This document shows, piece after piece, positions 28,419 to 38,133 of a stretch of DNA of 64,000 nucleotides. The notes beneath the pieces are model-generated. The model saw nothing but the letters and a program-made list of their open reading frames with translations. It was not told the DNA's origin and did no database searches. Every line of letters begins with the position of its first letter. The stretch's first letter is position 1. This stretch comes from Martinezella tropici (lineage in GTDB: Bacteria > Pseudomonadota > Alphaproteobacteria > Rhizobiales > Rhizobiaceae). The translations under genes were made by a program, and so were the position numbers. The stretch spans positions 1 to 64,000 of the forward strand of contig JUHI01000017.1 in assembly GCA_000799755.1 (NCBI GenBank). Reading direction: 5' to 3'.

Positions 28419-30962
28419 TTACACCGCTGGTTTGCCTGACTGGATATCGCCGGCTGCGGGTCCATTGCTTTCGCCGCCGGTCTGGAACTTGTCCGGACGC
28501 AGCTTGAACAGGATCAGCACGGGCGCCGCAATATAAATCGACGAAAAAGTGCCGACAGCGACACCGAAAAGCAGAACGAAGGTGAAAGCACGGATCACCT
28601 CGCCGCCGAAAATATAGAGGGCGAGCAGCGCCAGCAGCGTCGTCGCCGATGTCAGGATCGTACGAGATAGTGTCTGATTGATGGAGGCATCGATCAGGAT
28701 CGGCAGCGGCATCTGCGAATAGCGCTTCAGATTCTCGCGCATGCGGTCATAGACGACAACCGTGTCATTCAGCGAATAGCCGACGATGGTGAGAATCGCG
28801 GCAATGCCGGTCATGTTGAATTCCATGCCAGTCAGCACGAAGAGGCCGAGCGTCAGAATGACGTCATGCAGCGTCGCGATGATTGCGCCGGCGGCGAACT
28901 GCCATTCGAACCGCAGCCATATATAGACGAGGATTGCCGCCAGCGCCGCCAGGACGGCAAGAGAGGCAGTGGTGGTGATTTCGCCTGATACGGCCGGGCC
29001 AACCACTTCGACGCGGGCGAAATTGTAATCCTTGCCCAATTCGTCCTGCACGAGGGAAACGGCCGATTGCTCGGCGTTTTCGCCACCCTCCTGCGCATGG
29101 ACACGGATCACCGCTCCAAGACGATCGGCCAACCGCTCGACGCGCACGTCGCCTGGGACCGTTGCTTCAAGGCGTGCCTGAATATCCGCAACATCGGCAA
29201 CGCCCTGCTTGGCGCGGACCTCGATGATCGATCCGCCGGCAAAATCGATGCCGAGATGCATCCCGATCGTCGCAAAGGCAATGAGCGTGATGACGGACAG
29301 CGCAGCCGAGACCGTGAACGTGTAGCGGCGGATACCCATGAAGCGGATATTGGCATTGTCGAAAATGCCGCTGCGCACGCCGACCAGCAGGGTGCGCGGC
29401 TTGCGGCGGGAAATCCACATATTCACCAGCGACCGCGTGACCAGGCAAGAGGTGAAGAACGTCGAGATGACGCCGACCATCAGGGTGGCGGCAAAGCCGC
29501 GCACGGCGCCGCTGCTCGCATAAAAGAGAATGGCGGCAACGATGAGAACAGTCAGATTGGCATCGGCGACTGTTGCTACCGCGCGGTTGAAGCCATGACG
29601 CAAGGCGTCGACAAGGAGATGAGTCTTCTTTTCCTCCTCGCGCACGCGCTCGTAGATCAGCACCAGCGCATCAAGACCGATGCCGATGATGAGAACGATG
29701 GCGGCGACGCCGGGCAGCGTCAGCGTAATCCCGAGCAGGCCCATCAGCGCTGCCACCATGATCATGTTGATGATGAGCGATATGGTGGCGATGATACCAA
29801 GCAGGCGATAGAAGCCGATCATCAGGACGGCGACGAAGACCGCCGCCGCAATGCAGGCGATCAGGCCGTAGCGCGCCGTCTCGCCGCCCAGCCCCGGTTG
29901 AATGGTCCGCTCTTCGACCGTCGTCAGCGTCGCGGGAAGCGGGCCGCTCTTCACCATGACGGTCAGATCCTGCGCGCCCTGGGCGGTGAAATCGCCGGGA
30001 ACGTCGATCTCGCCCGTTGCGATGACCGTCTTCAGAGACGCCGCGGAGATGACCTGATCGTCCAGCACGACGACGACGATCCTGCCAAGATTGCTGGCTG
30101 TGGCTTGTGCGAAGCGATGCGTCGCCTCAGGCGTCAGCTTGACGGAAACCGCACCTTCGCCCTTCTGGTTGTCGACGACCGCGACGGCATCGGAAAAATC
30201 TATATTCGAAAGCAACGGCTGCCGCTGCACGAGATAGCCAACAGGCGGATCGTCTTCGGAAAACAGCACATCGGACCCGGCCGGCGGATGGCCATCCATG
30301 GCATCCTGTACCGACATCGATTGATCGATGAGGCGGAAGCTGAGCTTGGCAGGCTGACCGAGAAGGTTTTTCAGCCGCTGCGCGTCGGCAAGGTCGGGCA
30401 CCTGCACGACGATACGATCAGATCCCTGCTTGCGGATCAGCGGCTCGCCCACTCCAAGCTGCGCGATACGGGCGCCGATGACCTTGATTGCGCGGGCAAT
30501 CGCAGACGAAACATGGTCGTTGATGTCGGCATCGGTGATATCGAGCGTCAGCGCGCCGTTGTCGCCCTGAGACAGAACGACTGACGGCTTGTCCTGTCCG
30601 GATGTCAGCGGCCGCAACGCCGTCAGGGCGGCCTGGACCTGCGAGGGATCGTTGATGCGAAGCTGGATCTTGCGGCCGGTACCTGTCAGGCCGGAATAGG
30701 CGACATTGACGGTGCGCAACCGCGTGGCGATATCGCCGACGATGCTTTCCAGCCGATCCTTTTCGACGTCGCCCCGTTCGATCTTCAGCAGCAGATGCGA
30801 GCCGCCGCGAAGGTCGAGACCAAGCTCGATCTTTCGATGCGCCCACCATGCAGGGAGTGATGAAAGCGCGCGCTCACCAAGCAGGTTGGGAGCGGCCAGA
30901 AGCACGCTCAAGAGAACGACGAACCAGATTAGGGCGGTCTTCCACCAGGAGACGTGCAGCAT
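28419..30962 (-). CDS. secDF: fused SecD-SecF protein translocase subunit
   Basis: An 847-residue membrane protein using the proton gradient to pull exported proteins through SecYEG. SecD half: helix at residues 8-24, LGLDLRGGSHLLL, a large periplasmic domain, then five helices. SecF half: the second DFAGGS motif (GIDFAGGSIIEV), YSLNDTVVVYDRMREN and another five helices. SecD and SecF are separate in E. coli; fusion is common in alphaproteobacteria. yajC lies 159 bases upstream on the same strand, and the two complex I assembly homologues follow directly. Confidence 0.95.
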   Translation of the reverse strand: MLHVSWWKTALIWFVVLLSVLLAAPNLLGERALSSLPAWWAHRKIELGLDLRGGSHLLLKIERGDVEKDRLESIVGDIATRLRTVNVAYSGLTGTGRKIQLRINDPSQVQAALTALRPLTSGQDKPSVVLSQGDNGALTLDITDADINDHVSSAIARAIKVIGARIAQLGVGEPLIRKQGSDRIVVQVPDLADAQRLKNLLGQPAKLSFRLIDQSMSVQDAMDGHPPAGSDVLFSEDDPPVGYLVQRQPLLSNIDFSDAVAVVDNQKGEGAVSVKLTPEATHRFAQATASNLGRIVVVVLDDQVISAASLKTVIATGEIDVPGDFTAQGAQDLTVMVKSGPLPATLTTVEERTIQPGLGGETARYGLIACIAAAVFVAVLMIGFYRLLGIIATISLIINMIMVAALMGLLGITLTLPGVAAIVLIIGIGLDALVLIYERVREEEKKTHLLVDALRHGFNRAVATVADANLTVLIVAAILFYASSGAVRGFAATLMVGVISTFFTSCLVTRSLVNMWISRRKPRTLLVGVRSGIFDNANIRFMGIRRYTFTVSAALSVITLIAFATIGMHLGIDFAGGSIIEVRAKQGVADVADIQARLEATVPGDVRVERLADRLGAVIRVHAQEGGENAEQSAVSLVQDELGKDYNFARVEVVGPAVSGEITTTASLAVLAALAAILVYIWLRFEWQFAAGAIIATLHDVILTLGLFVLTGMEFNMTGIAAILTIVGYSLNDTVVVYDRMRENLKRYSQMPLPILIDASINQTLSRTILTSATTLLALLALYIFGGEVIRAFTFVLLFGVAVGTFSSIYIAAPVLILFKLRPDKFQTGGESNGPAAGDIQSGKPAV

Positions 30963-31121
30963 CGCTCTCTCGAATTAGGACTTCCTTACTGCGCCCCCAC
31001 CTTCTACAGGAAATGCAAAGGGCGCAGTAACACCTTGAATTTGTGCACAGTCCTTCAAGAAAGTCGATGCCGAATTTCGAAGATGGGCGGCGACGCCAAG
31101 CGCCGCCTTCCGTAAACCGCG

Positions 31122-31469
31122 TTACGCGGCGTCTGCCTTGACGGGCTCACCCTTGACGCGAACCTCGGAAATGGCGCTGCGGACGACGCGGATACGCACA
31201 CCTTCTGCGATCTCGACTTCCAGTTCCTTTTCGTCGATGACCTTGGTGACCTTGCCGACGATGCCACTGGTGACGATCTGATCGCCGCGACGAATGTTCT
31301 TCAAAATCTCGTCACGCTTCTTCGCCTGCGCGCGCTGCGGACGGATGAGGAGGAAATACCAAACGACCATCAGCGGCACAAACAGGATGATCATTTCAAA
31401 GCCGGAACCGCCGAAGGCACTCGCGGCCGAATCTGTTGCGCTCTGCGCATATGCGTTGGTGATAAACAT
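31122..31469 (-). CDS. yajC: preprotein translocase subunit YajC
   Basis: A 115-residue inner-membrane protein of the SecDF-YajC complex. One membrane helix near residues 26-43 (MIILFVPLMVVWYFLLIRPQ), then the cytosolic KKRDEILKNIRRGDQIVTSGGI-like segment. The RPQ after the helix is the family signature. First gene of the yajC-secDF run. Confidence 0.95.
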   Translation of the reverse strand: MFITNAYAQSATDSAASAFGGSGFEMIILFVPLMVVWYFLLIRPQRAQAKKRDEILKNIRRGDQIVTSGIVGKVTKVIDEKELEVEIAEGVRIRVVRSAISEVRVKGEPVKADAA

Positions 31470-31676
31470 CGAGAACTCCCTTGAACTCCGAGCGGGAACA
31501 GGGCCCCGCGTCAGGTGGCCGGAATATAGTTACGCGCTTGGCGAATGCAACAAAAACAGCCGCAAACCGTACCGTTTTCCCGGTCTGTTAGCCTTTCAGC
31601 CCCCGAAGGAGCATGATACCCGGCAAGACAGCGCGCGCATTTTACGACTTTCTTGTTCAATATTCAGGAGGAAACG

Positions 31677-32549
31677 GTGACTGAAGACCAAAACGCCCTG
31701 ATCCTTGCCGAGGTCCGCCGCCTTGCCGACGCTGTCGAACGTCTTGCCGGCCCGGCCCCGGCCATCAATGATTGGGATGCTGCCGACTGCTTCGTCTGGG
31801 CACCTGCCCGGCTCTATCTACAGCCAGTGGCGCGGCCGAACCGCGTGGCGCTGACCCTCATCCGCGGCGTCGATCACGTACGCGACATCCTGCATGAAAA
31901 TACGCTGCGTTTTGCCGACGGCTTTGCCGCCAATAACGTGCTGCTCTGGGGCGCGCGCGGCATGGGCAAATCCTCGCTCGTCAAGGCGGTGCATGAAGAT
32001 GTGCGCCGGGCGACCGGCGTGTCGCTGAAGCTGATCGAGGTGCATCGCGAGGATATTTCCTCGCTGCCGGTGTTGCTCGACATCCTGAAATCGGCGCCGC
32101 ATCGCATCATCATCTTCTGCGACGACCTGTCCTTCGACCACGACGATACCGCCTACAAATCGCTGAAGGCAGCGCTCGATGGCGGTGTCGAGGGCCGGCC
32201 GGACAATGTATTGTTCTACGCGACCTCCAACCGACGCCACCTGCTGCCGCGCCACATGATGGAGAACGAGCAATCGACCGCCATCAACCCTTCGGAGGCC
32301 GTCGAGGAAAAGGTTTCGCTCTCGGATCGCTTCGGGCTCTGGCTCGGCTTCCACAAGTGCAGCCAGGAAGACTACCTGCAGATGATCGACGCCTATGCCG
32401 ATTATTTCAAGTTCGAGCTCGAGCGCGCGCAGATGCATCACGAAGCCCTTGAATGGGCAACGACGCGCGGCGCCCGCTCCGGCCGCGTCGCCTGGCAGTA
32501 TATCCAGGACCTCGCCGGACGGCTGCGCATCAGGCTCGACCGCGACTGA
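31677..32549 (+). CDS. DUF815 AAA-type ATPase
   Basis: A 290-residue P-loop ATPase. Walker A GARGMGKSS near residues 84-92, Walker B IIIFCDDLSF near 145-154, and sensor-like FYATSNRRHLLPRHM. DUF815 proteins are of unknown role and always carry this AAA module. It starts at GTG 31677 with AGGAGG six bases upstream. It is divergent from yajC and ends in a hairpin shared with the convergent peptidase gene. Confidence 0.88.
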   Translation: MTEDQNALILAEVRRLADAVERLAGPAPAINDWDAADCFVWAPARLYLQPVARPNRVALTLIRGVDHVRDILHENTLRFADGFAANNVLLWGARGMGKSSLVKAVHEDVRRATGVSLKLIEVHREDISSLPVLLDILKSAPHRIIIFCDDLSFDHDDTAYKSLKAALDGGVEGRPDNVLFYATSNRRHLLPRHMMENEQSTAINPSEAVEEKVSLSDRFGLWLGFHKCSQEDYLQMIDAYADYFKFELERAQMHHEALEWATTRGARSGRVAWQYIQDLAGRLRIRLDRD

Positions 32550-32574
32550 TTCTCAAATCGAAGCCATAAACGAC

Positions 32575-32602
32575 AAAAAGCCCGGTGGTAGCCGGGCTTT
32601 TT
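32575..32602. terminator. bidirectional terminator
   Basis: AAAAAGCCCGG / CCGGGCTTTTT, an 11-bp perfect stem with a 6-base loop. It has T runs on both strands, between the convergent DUF815 and NlpD/DipM-like genes. Confidence 0.9.
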
Positions 32603-32625
32603 GCAGAGTCCTTGAGACGCACTAC

Positions 32626-34314
32626 CTATTCAAGGAACGTCATTGGGTTGACCGGAGCCGAATTCTTGCGGACTTCGAAGTGCAGCTGCGGCTGGCTGAC
32701 ATTGCCGCTCATGCCCGAAGTCGCCAGCGTCTGGCCGCGCTGGACCTTCTGGCCGCGGCTGACGCTCAGCGCATCAGCGTGGCCGTAGACCGTGACCGTG
32801 CCGTCGTCGTGACGGACGAGAACCGTATTGCCGAGTTCCTTTAGGCCGTTGCCGGCGTAGATGACGACGCCGTTTTCAGCAGCCTTGATCGGCGTACCCT
32901 CAGGTACGGAGATGTCGATACCGTCGTTGCGGCTGCCATTGACGTTGGCACCGTAGCTGGCGATAACCGCGCCGCGAACCGGCCAGCGGTACTTGCCGAT
33001 GCCGGTTGCCTCAGGCGCATCGGCCTGCGTGTCCGACTTGGCGGCGTCGTTGATAGACTGGCTTGGCGAAGCGGAGGCAACTTCCTTCGGCTTTGCGGAG
33101 GCATCGCTGGCCGCGTCGGCATGGGCGACGACCTTGGGCGCCTTTGCGATCGGCTCGGCGGCAGCCTGCTTGCTTTCAACCGGCAACGCGCCAGGCTTGG
33201 CGGAAACCTTCTGCGGCTCGATGGACGCGGTCTTGACCGGATCTGCGGAAGCAATAGCGCCGTGCGGCAATGCGAGCGCCTGGCCGATGCGAATGCTGTC
33301 GCCAGCCTGCATATTGTTGGCGCGCTTCAACTCGGCGACGGTAACACCGCTTTCCTTGGCAATTCTCGCGAGAGAGTCACCCGGCTTGACGACATAGGTA
33401 CCCTTCGGCGTCGGCCCCTTGCCGTTGCCGGCGGCGAGCTTGTTGGGATCGGCAAGGCCAGCCTGGGACTTGCCGCGCATCTGGCTGCCGGAAGGCAATG
33501 CAAGCACTTCCTGCTGCGGCGCCTTGGCCGGGCCTGGCATCTTGCCGTCCCGCGAAAGATCGGTCGCCTCGGACGCCATCTTGGCCGGGCTGGAGGCGCC
33601 GGCGCCGTTCATCGTCGGGATGATGATCTGCTGACCGGGCTGCGCGCCAGCGCCATTGCGCAGGCCGTTGGCACGCAGGATTTCCTTTTCCGGAACGCCA
33701 TAGCGACGCGACAGGAGCGCGATGTTCTCACCCTGATGCAGCGTGACGCTCGGAGCATTGACCGTGGTCCAACCGGGAGATAGCTGCTGTGCGGCGGCAC
33801 TCTTGATCGTACCTGTCGACATCGTATCCGGAGCAAGCGCCGGCGCGGCGCGAGAGCCATTGTTGCGCGATGCGGGGAACGGTTGCGCCATCGCTTCCGA
33901 TTCGGCCTGCTGCACCCGACGAGGGTTGCCGGCATTGGCAGATGCGCTGGGAGGGGCGAGATCGGTGCGCTGAATTGCGACAGGTGCGGTGGACGCCCGT
34001 GCACTGGAATAGGACGGGTTATAGCGGGCCGGCGAGTTCGGGTAGGGTTGCGTTACCGGCGCGCTCTGCTGCGAATAATCCTGCTGACCGTAGCCACCCG
34101 CCTGGGCGACATCGGCGCGCGGCACCGGATCGCCGTTCGGGCCATTGAGGCTTCGGCGATTGATCGAGCCGGTTGTTACATTGTCCGTCTTGCTAAACAG
34201 CCCGCTGAAGCGGGTCGTGTCAGAACTACAAGCTGTGGCAGTGCTCGCCAGAAGAATGGCCACCAGGACTTTCCCTGCCGATTTGCTGAAGTTTGAAGAA
34301 AGACTGAAACCCAT
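32626..34314 (-). CDS. NlpD/DipM-like LysM-LytM lipoprotein
   Basis: A 562-residue protein with lipobox TATAC near residue 29, two LysM repeats (about 185-235 and 310-360) separated by low-complexity linkers, and a C-terminal M23/LytM domain. Zinc ligands are degraded: the first His of H-x-x-x-D is Asn (RNDGID), and the HxH is Gln-Leu-His (PQLHFEV). The lost ligands match NlpD and other LytM factors that activate cell-wall amidases without cutting. It is therefore probably a septal amidase activator. The ATG at 34314 is preferred to an in-frame GTG four codons up. Confidence 0.88.
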   Translation of the reverse strand: MGFSLSSNFSKSAGKVLVAILLASTATACSSDTTRFSGLFSKTDNVTTGSINRRSLNGPNGDPVPRADVAQAGGYGQQDYSQQSAPVTQPYPNSPARYNPSYSSARASTAPVAIQRTDLAPPSASANAGNPRRVQQAESEAMAQPFPASRNNGSRAAPALAPDTMSTGTIKSAAAQQLSPGWTTVNAPSVTLHQGENIALLSRRYGVPEKEILRANGLRNGAGAQPGQQIIIPTMNGAGASSPAKMASEATDLSRDGKMPGPAKAPQQEVLALPSGSQMRGKSQAGLADPNKLAAGNGKGPTPKGTYVVKPGDSLARIAKESGVTVAELKRANNMQAGDSIRIGQALALPHGAIASADPVKTASIEPQKVSAKPGALPVESKQAAAEPIAKAPKVVAHADAASDASAKPKEVASASPSQSINDAAKSDTQADAPEATGIGKYRWPVRGAVIASYGANVNGSRNDGIDISVPEGTPIKAAENGVVIYAGNGLKELGNTVLVRHDDGTVTVYGHADALSVSRGQKVQRGQTLATSGMSGNVSQPQLHFEVRKNSAPVNPMTFLE

Positions 34315-34484
34315 GACTCGACCCACTTAAGACGCAACCGATTATGGGTCGATTAAAGCGCGTTAATCTTACCATGCGGTTAAAGCACTGGTGCGGCATG
34401 TGTTTTTTTGAGGAATTGCTAACCATAGAAAAATGAAACAGCCTTCGGCCCTGCCGTCGCGGCTGCATCCGCCCGAATTGAGCC

Positions 34485-35138
34485 TCAAAGATAAGAGGCG
34501 AGCATCGGCACGATAGGCTGGTAAGGAACGTCGAAAAGCTCCTCGCGCTCGAAGCGGCTGCCAGTCTTCGTGAGCCGCACCAGGCGGCAAATATCGTCTG
34601 AGACTATGAGCGGCGCGATCATCGATCCGCCGGAAACGAGCTGCTCGGCATAGAATCGCGGCATCGTCTGGAATGCGGCAGTCACCAGGATACGGTCGAA
34701 GGTGCCCTCGCCCTGCAGCCCGGCGCTGCCATCGGCCTGGCGGATGATGACGTTGCGCAGCCCGAGCGCATCCATGCGCTGCTGCGCCAGTGTCGTCAGT
34801 GTCTTGTAACGGTCAACGGTGAGCACGCGCTCGACGATTCGTCCCATGACGGCAGCGGTAAAGCCGCTGCCCGTACCGATTTCAAGAACGCGATGGCCGG
34901 GCTTGATCTTCAGACCGTGAAGCATACGAACGACCAGGTCGATACCTTCCATGAAGGCACCGCAATCGATCGGGATTGTCCGGCTGGAATAGGCATCATC
35001 GGCAAATTGCGCCGGCACGAAAGGCAGACGCGGCGTCTGCTCGACAGCCGTCATCAGATCGATGTCCAATATGCCTTCAGCCCGCAGCCGCAGAACGACA
35101 GCCGCAAAGCCTTCCTTTTCCACCAAACGAGGTGTCAA
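34485..35138 (-). CDS. pcm: protein-L-isoaspartate O-methyltransferase
   Basis: A 217-residue SAM enzyme repairing isoaspartyl residues in aged proteins. PRLPFVPAQFADDAY and the SAM motif LEIGTGSGFTAAVMG (about 86-100) are typical; SRTIPIDCGAFMEGIDLV replaces the usual IGYGQTIS active loop with a variant. Its start lies four bases after the surE stop, the classical surE-pcm pair. Confidence 0.93.
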   Translation of the reverse strand: MTPRLVEKEGFAAVVLRLRAEGILDIDLMTAVEQTPRLPFVPAQFADDAYSSRTIPIDCGAFMEGIDLVVRMLHGLKIKPGHRVLEIGTGSGFTAAVMGRIVERVLTVDRYKTLTTLAQQRMDALGLRNVIIRQADGSAGLQGEGTFDRILVTAAFQTMPRFYAEQLVSGGSMIAPLIVSDDICRLVRLTKTGSRFEREELFDVPYQPIVPMLASYL

Positions 35139-35142
35139 TCCG

Positions 35143-35907
35143 CTACTCCATACCGAGCGCCCGCGCCACGCGGTCCTGCGCCGAATAATCCGTCAAATCG
35201 AGTTTCAAAGGCGTTACCGAAATACGATTTTGTTTCAACGCCTGAATATCAGTCCCCGGACGGAAGATGCCGCTTCGTTCACCGAAGCGCAGCCAATAAT
35301 AAGGGAAGCCTCGGCCATCGGCCCGCTCCTCGACCTGCACATTGAAGGCAAGATTGCCCTGCGCGGTCACTTCCGCTCCCTCCACTTCGTCGGGACGGCA
35401 ATTCGGAAAGTTCAGATTGAGGAAGGTGCCATCCGGCAAATCGACATTCATGAGCTTGTTCAGCAAAGCCGGAGCATGGGTCTCGGCCACCTCCCACGGC
35501 ACGACGCGCGCACCGTTTTCATAGAGATAGGCCTGGCTCAGTGCAAAGGAGCGCACGCCCTGCAGTGTGCCCTCGATGGCCCCGGCGATAGTTCCGGAAT
35601 AGGTCACGTCGTCAGCGACGTTCGAGCCGGAATTGACGCCGGAGAGAACGAGATCCGGCTTGATATCCAGCACCTTGCGGATCGCCATGATGACGCAATC
35701 GGTCGGCGTTCCCCTGAGCGCATAATGCTTGTCGGAGACCTTGCGCATGCGCAAGGGTTCGGAAAGGCTCAGCGAATGGGCTAGGCCACTCTGATCCGTC
35801 TCGGGCGCAACGACCCAGACATCGTCCGACAAGCTGTGGGCGATACGCTCCAACGCCGCGAGACCTTCGGCATGAATGCCGTCATCATTGGTCAGAAGAA
35901 TACGCAT
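35143..35907 (-). CDS. surE: 5'/3'-nucleotidase SurE
   Basis: A 254-residue stationary-phase survival nucleotidase. MRILLTNDDGIHAEGL holds the metal-binding Asp-Asp at 8-9. SGVNSGSNVADDVTYSGTIAGAIEG supplies Ser and Asn ligands. Length equals E. coli SurE (253). serS lies 15 bases upstream, pcm four bases downstream. Confidence 0.96.
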   Translation of the reverse strand: MRILLTNDDGIHAEGLAALERIAHSLSDDVWVVAPETDQSGLAHSLSLSEPLRMRKVSDKHYALRGTPTDCVIMAIRKVLDIKPDLVLSGVNSGSNVADDVTYSGTIAGAIEGTLQGVRSFALSQAYLYENGARVVPWEVAETHAPALLNKLMNVDLPDGTFLNLNFPNCRPDEVEGAEVTAQGNLAFNVQVEERADGRGFPYYWLRFGERSGIFRPGTDIQALKQNRISVTPLKLDLTDYSAQDRVARALGME

Positions 35908-35922
35908 CGCCCCACCACCCGA

Positions 35923-37206
35923 TTATGCTGCTTTTTCGATCCTTTTCAGACCACCCATATATGGCAGGAGTGCGTCCGGGACAGTGACCGAACCATCGGC
36001 ATTGAGATAATTCTCAAGCACCGCGATCAGGCAGCGGCCAACCGCCGTGCCGGAACCGTTCAGCGTATGGACGAACTTCGTATTCTTGTCGTCCTTGCCG
36101 CGATAGCGTGCATTCATGCGACGGGCCTGAAAATCACCGCAGACGGAGCAGGACGAGATCTCACGATAGGTATCCTGACCCGGCAGCCAGACTTCGAGGT
36201 CATAGGTCTTGCGCGCGCCGAAGCCCATGTCGCCGGTCGACAGCGTCATCACGCGGTAGTGCAGACCAAGGCGCTTCAGCACCTCTTCCGCACAGGCCGT
36301 CATGCGCTCGTGCTCGGCAATGGAGCTCTCGGCGTCGGTGATCGACACCAGCTCGCACTTCCAGAACTGGTGCTGGCGCAGCATGCCACGCGTGTCGCGG
36401 CCGGCAGAGCCTGCTTCCGAGCGGAAGGATGGCGTCAAGGCCGTGAAGCGCAGAGGAAGCTTTGCTTCCTCCAGAATTTCGCCGGAGACGAGGTTGGTCA
36501 AGGTGACCTCGGCCGTCGGGATGAGCCAGCGGCCATCCGTGGTCTTGAACAGATCCTCGGCGAATTTCGGCAGCTGATTGGTGCCGAATAGCGCCTCGTC
36601 ACGCACCAGCAGCGGCGCACTGACTTCGGTATAGCCATGTTCGCCGGTGTGCAGATCAATCATGAACTGGCCGAGCGCCCGCTCCAGGCGCGCAAGCTGC
36701 GCCGTCAGCACCGTGAAGCGCGAGCCGGAAAGCTTGGCAGCACGCTCGAAGTCCATGTAGCCGAGCTCTTCGCCGATATCGAAGTGCTCCTTCGGCTGAT
36801 GGTTCCAGGTCGGCTTGGCACCCCAGACGTGTTTGACGACATTGTCATGCTCGTCCTTGCCGACGGGCACGTCCTCGAGCGGGATGTTGGGAATACGCGA
36901 CAGAGCGTCATGAAGCTCGGCCGTCAGCGCACGCTCCTCCTCTTCCGCCGCCGGAAGCAAGACCTTGATGTCCGCCACCTCGCCCTTCAGCTTCTCGGCA
37001 AGCTCGCTGTTCTTCTGCGCCATCGCCGCTCCGATCTCCTTGGAGGCGGCGTTTCGGCGGGACTGCATATCCTGGACGGACTGAACGACGGAGCGGCGCT
37101 TCTCGTCGAGCGCGATGAGGCTTTGCGACAGAGACTCCATACCGCGCTTTGCAAGCGCTGCATCGAAAGCCTCGGCATTCTCACGAATCCATCTGATATC
37201 AAGCAT
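35923..37206 (-). CDS. serS: seryl-tRNA synthetase
   Basis: A 427-residue class II synthetase. The N-terminal coiled-coil arm (about residues 28-105) is rich in Lys, Glu and Ala. Motif 2 reads FRSEAGSAGRDTRGMLRQHQF, motif 3 GSGTAVGRCLIAVLENY. It charges tRNA-Ser and tRNA-Sec. Length fits. It lies between tatC and surE in the conserved alphaproteobacterial order. Confidence 0.97.
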   Translation of the reverse strand: MLDIRWIRENAEAFDAALAKRGMESLSQSLIALDEKRRSVVQSVQDMQSRRNAASKEIGAAMAQKNSELAEKLKGEVADIKVLLPAAEEEERALTAELHDALSRIPNIPLEDVPVGKDEHDNVVKHVWGAKPTWNHQPKEHFDIGEELGYMDFERAAKLSGSRFTVLTAQLARLERALGQFMIDLHTGEHGYTEVSAPLLVRDEALFGTNQLPKFAEDLFKTTDGRWLIPTAEVTLTNLVSGEILEEAKLPLRFTALTPSFRSEAGSAGRDTRGMLRQHQFWKCELVSITDAESSIAEHERMTACAEEVLKRLGLHYRVMTLSTGDMGFGARKTYDLEVWLPGQDTYREISSCSVCGDFQARRMNARYRGKDDKNTKFVHTLNGSGTAVGRCLIAVLENYLNADGSVTVPDALLPYMGGLKRIEKAA

Positions 37207-37305
37207 CTTCGTTCCAGGTCGTTTGACATGAGTATAACTCCGACCGAGGTCTCGGTCGGAGGTCGAAACGGCAATAGCTGGGAAACGAGGCTAAGCCTTC
37301 CGCGC

Positions 37306-38133
37306 CTAGACGTCGTCCGCCTTGGTGATCTCGGAAGATCCGCCACTCTCTTCAAGCGTTTGCCGGCTACGCTGGCGTTCCACGAGTCTCGCCGCGTAGA
37401 TGGAAATCTCGTAGAGAAGGATCGTCGGCAGCGCAAGACCGATCTGGGACATCGGGTCCGGCGGCGTCAGCACAGCGGCGACGATGAAGGCAAAAACGAT
37501 GGCGAATTTACGCTTTTCCGCGAGCCACGTCGACGTCAGCAGGCCGACACGCGCCAGCAAGGTGGTAATGACGGGCAACTGGAAGACGAGGCCGAAGGAG
37601 AAGACCAGCGTCATGATGAGGCTCAGATATTCCGAGACCTTCGGCATCAGCGCGATACCGACCTGACCATCGCCCGGCGCCTGCTGCATCTTCAGGAAGA
37701 ACCACATCACCATGGGCGTGAAGAAGAAGTAGACGAGTGCTGCGCCCATCAGGAACAAGATGGGAGACGCAATCAGGAACGGAAGGAAAGCATTCCGCTC
37801 GTTCTTATAGAGACCCGGCGCCACGAACTTATAGATCTGCGCGGCGATGATCGGGAAGGAAATCACCAGCGCGCCGAACATGGCGACCTTCACCTGGGTG
37901 AAGAAGAACTCCTGCGGCGCCGTATAGATCAGCTCGGCCTTCGCAAGGTCGAGATGCGCCCATTCGACGGCCCATTTATAGGGATAGACCAGATAATTGA
38001 AGAGATGCTTCGCCACCGCGAAACATCCGATGAAGGCAACGAAGAAAGCCACGATCGACCAGATGAGCCGCGTGCGCAATTCCATGAGATGTTCGATAAG
38101 CGGCTGCGGCTTATCGTCGATGTCACCCGTCAT
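37306..38133 (-). CDS. tatC: Sec-independent translocase TatC
   Basis: A 275-residue membrane protein with six hydrophobic helices, the twin-arginine signal receptor. The N-terminal LIEHLMELRTRLI and the ALVISFPIIAAQIYKFVAPGLYKNER block with its conserved Glu are typical. The start overlaps the tatB stop by four bases. The C-terminus has an extra charged tail of about 25 residues. Confidence 0.97.
   Translation of the reverse strand: MTGDIDDKPQPLIEHLMELRTRLIWSIVAFFVAFIGCFAVAKHLFNYLVYPYKWAVEWAHLDLAKAELIYTAPQEFFFTQVKVAMFGALVISFPIIAAQIYKFVAPGLYKNERNAFLPFLIASPILFLMGAALVYFFFTPMVMWFFLKMQQAPGDGQVGIALMPKVSEYLSLIMTLVFSFGLVFQLPVITTLLARVGLLTSTWLAEKRKFAIVFAFIVAAVLTPPDPMSQIGLALPTILLYEISIYAARLVERQRSRQTLEESGGSSEITKADDV

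Noticed and set aside
29067..30584. 505-codon plus-strand open frame
   Set aside because: Shadow of secDF.
34351..34368. GATTAA-N6-TTAATC palindrome as a CtrA site before the NlpD/DipM-like gene
   Set aside because: Spacing is six and not seven, so it does not fit the CtrA consensus; AT-rich palindromes are common in such spacers.
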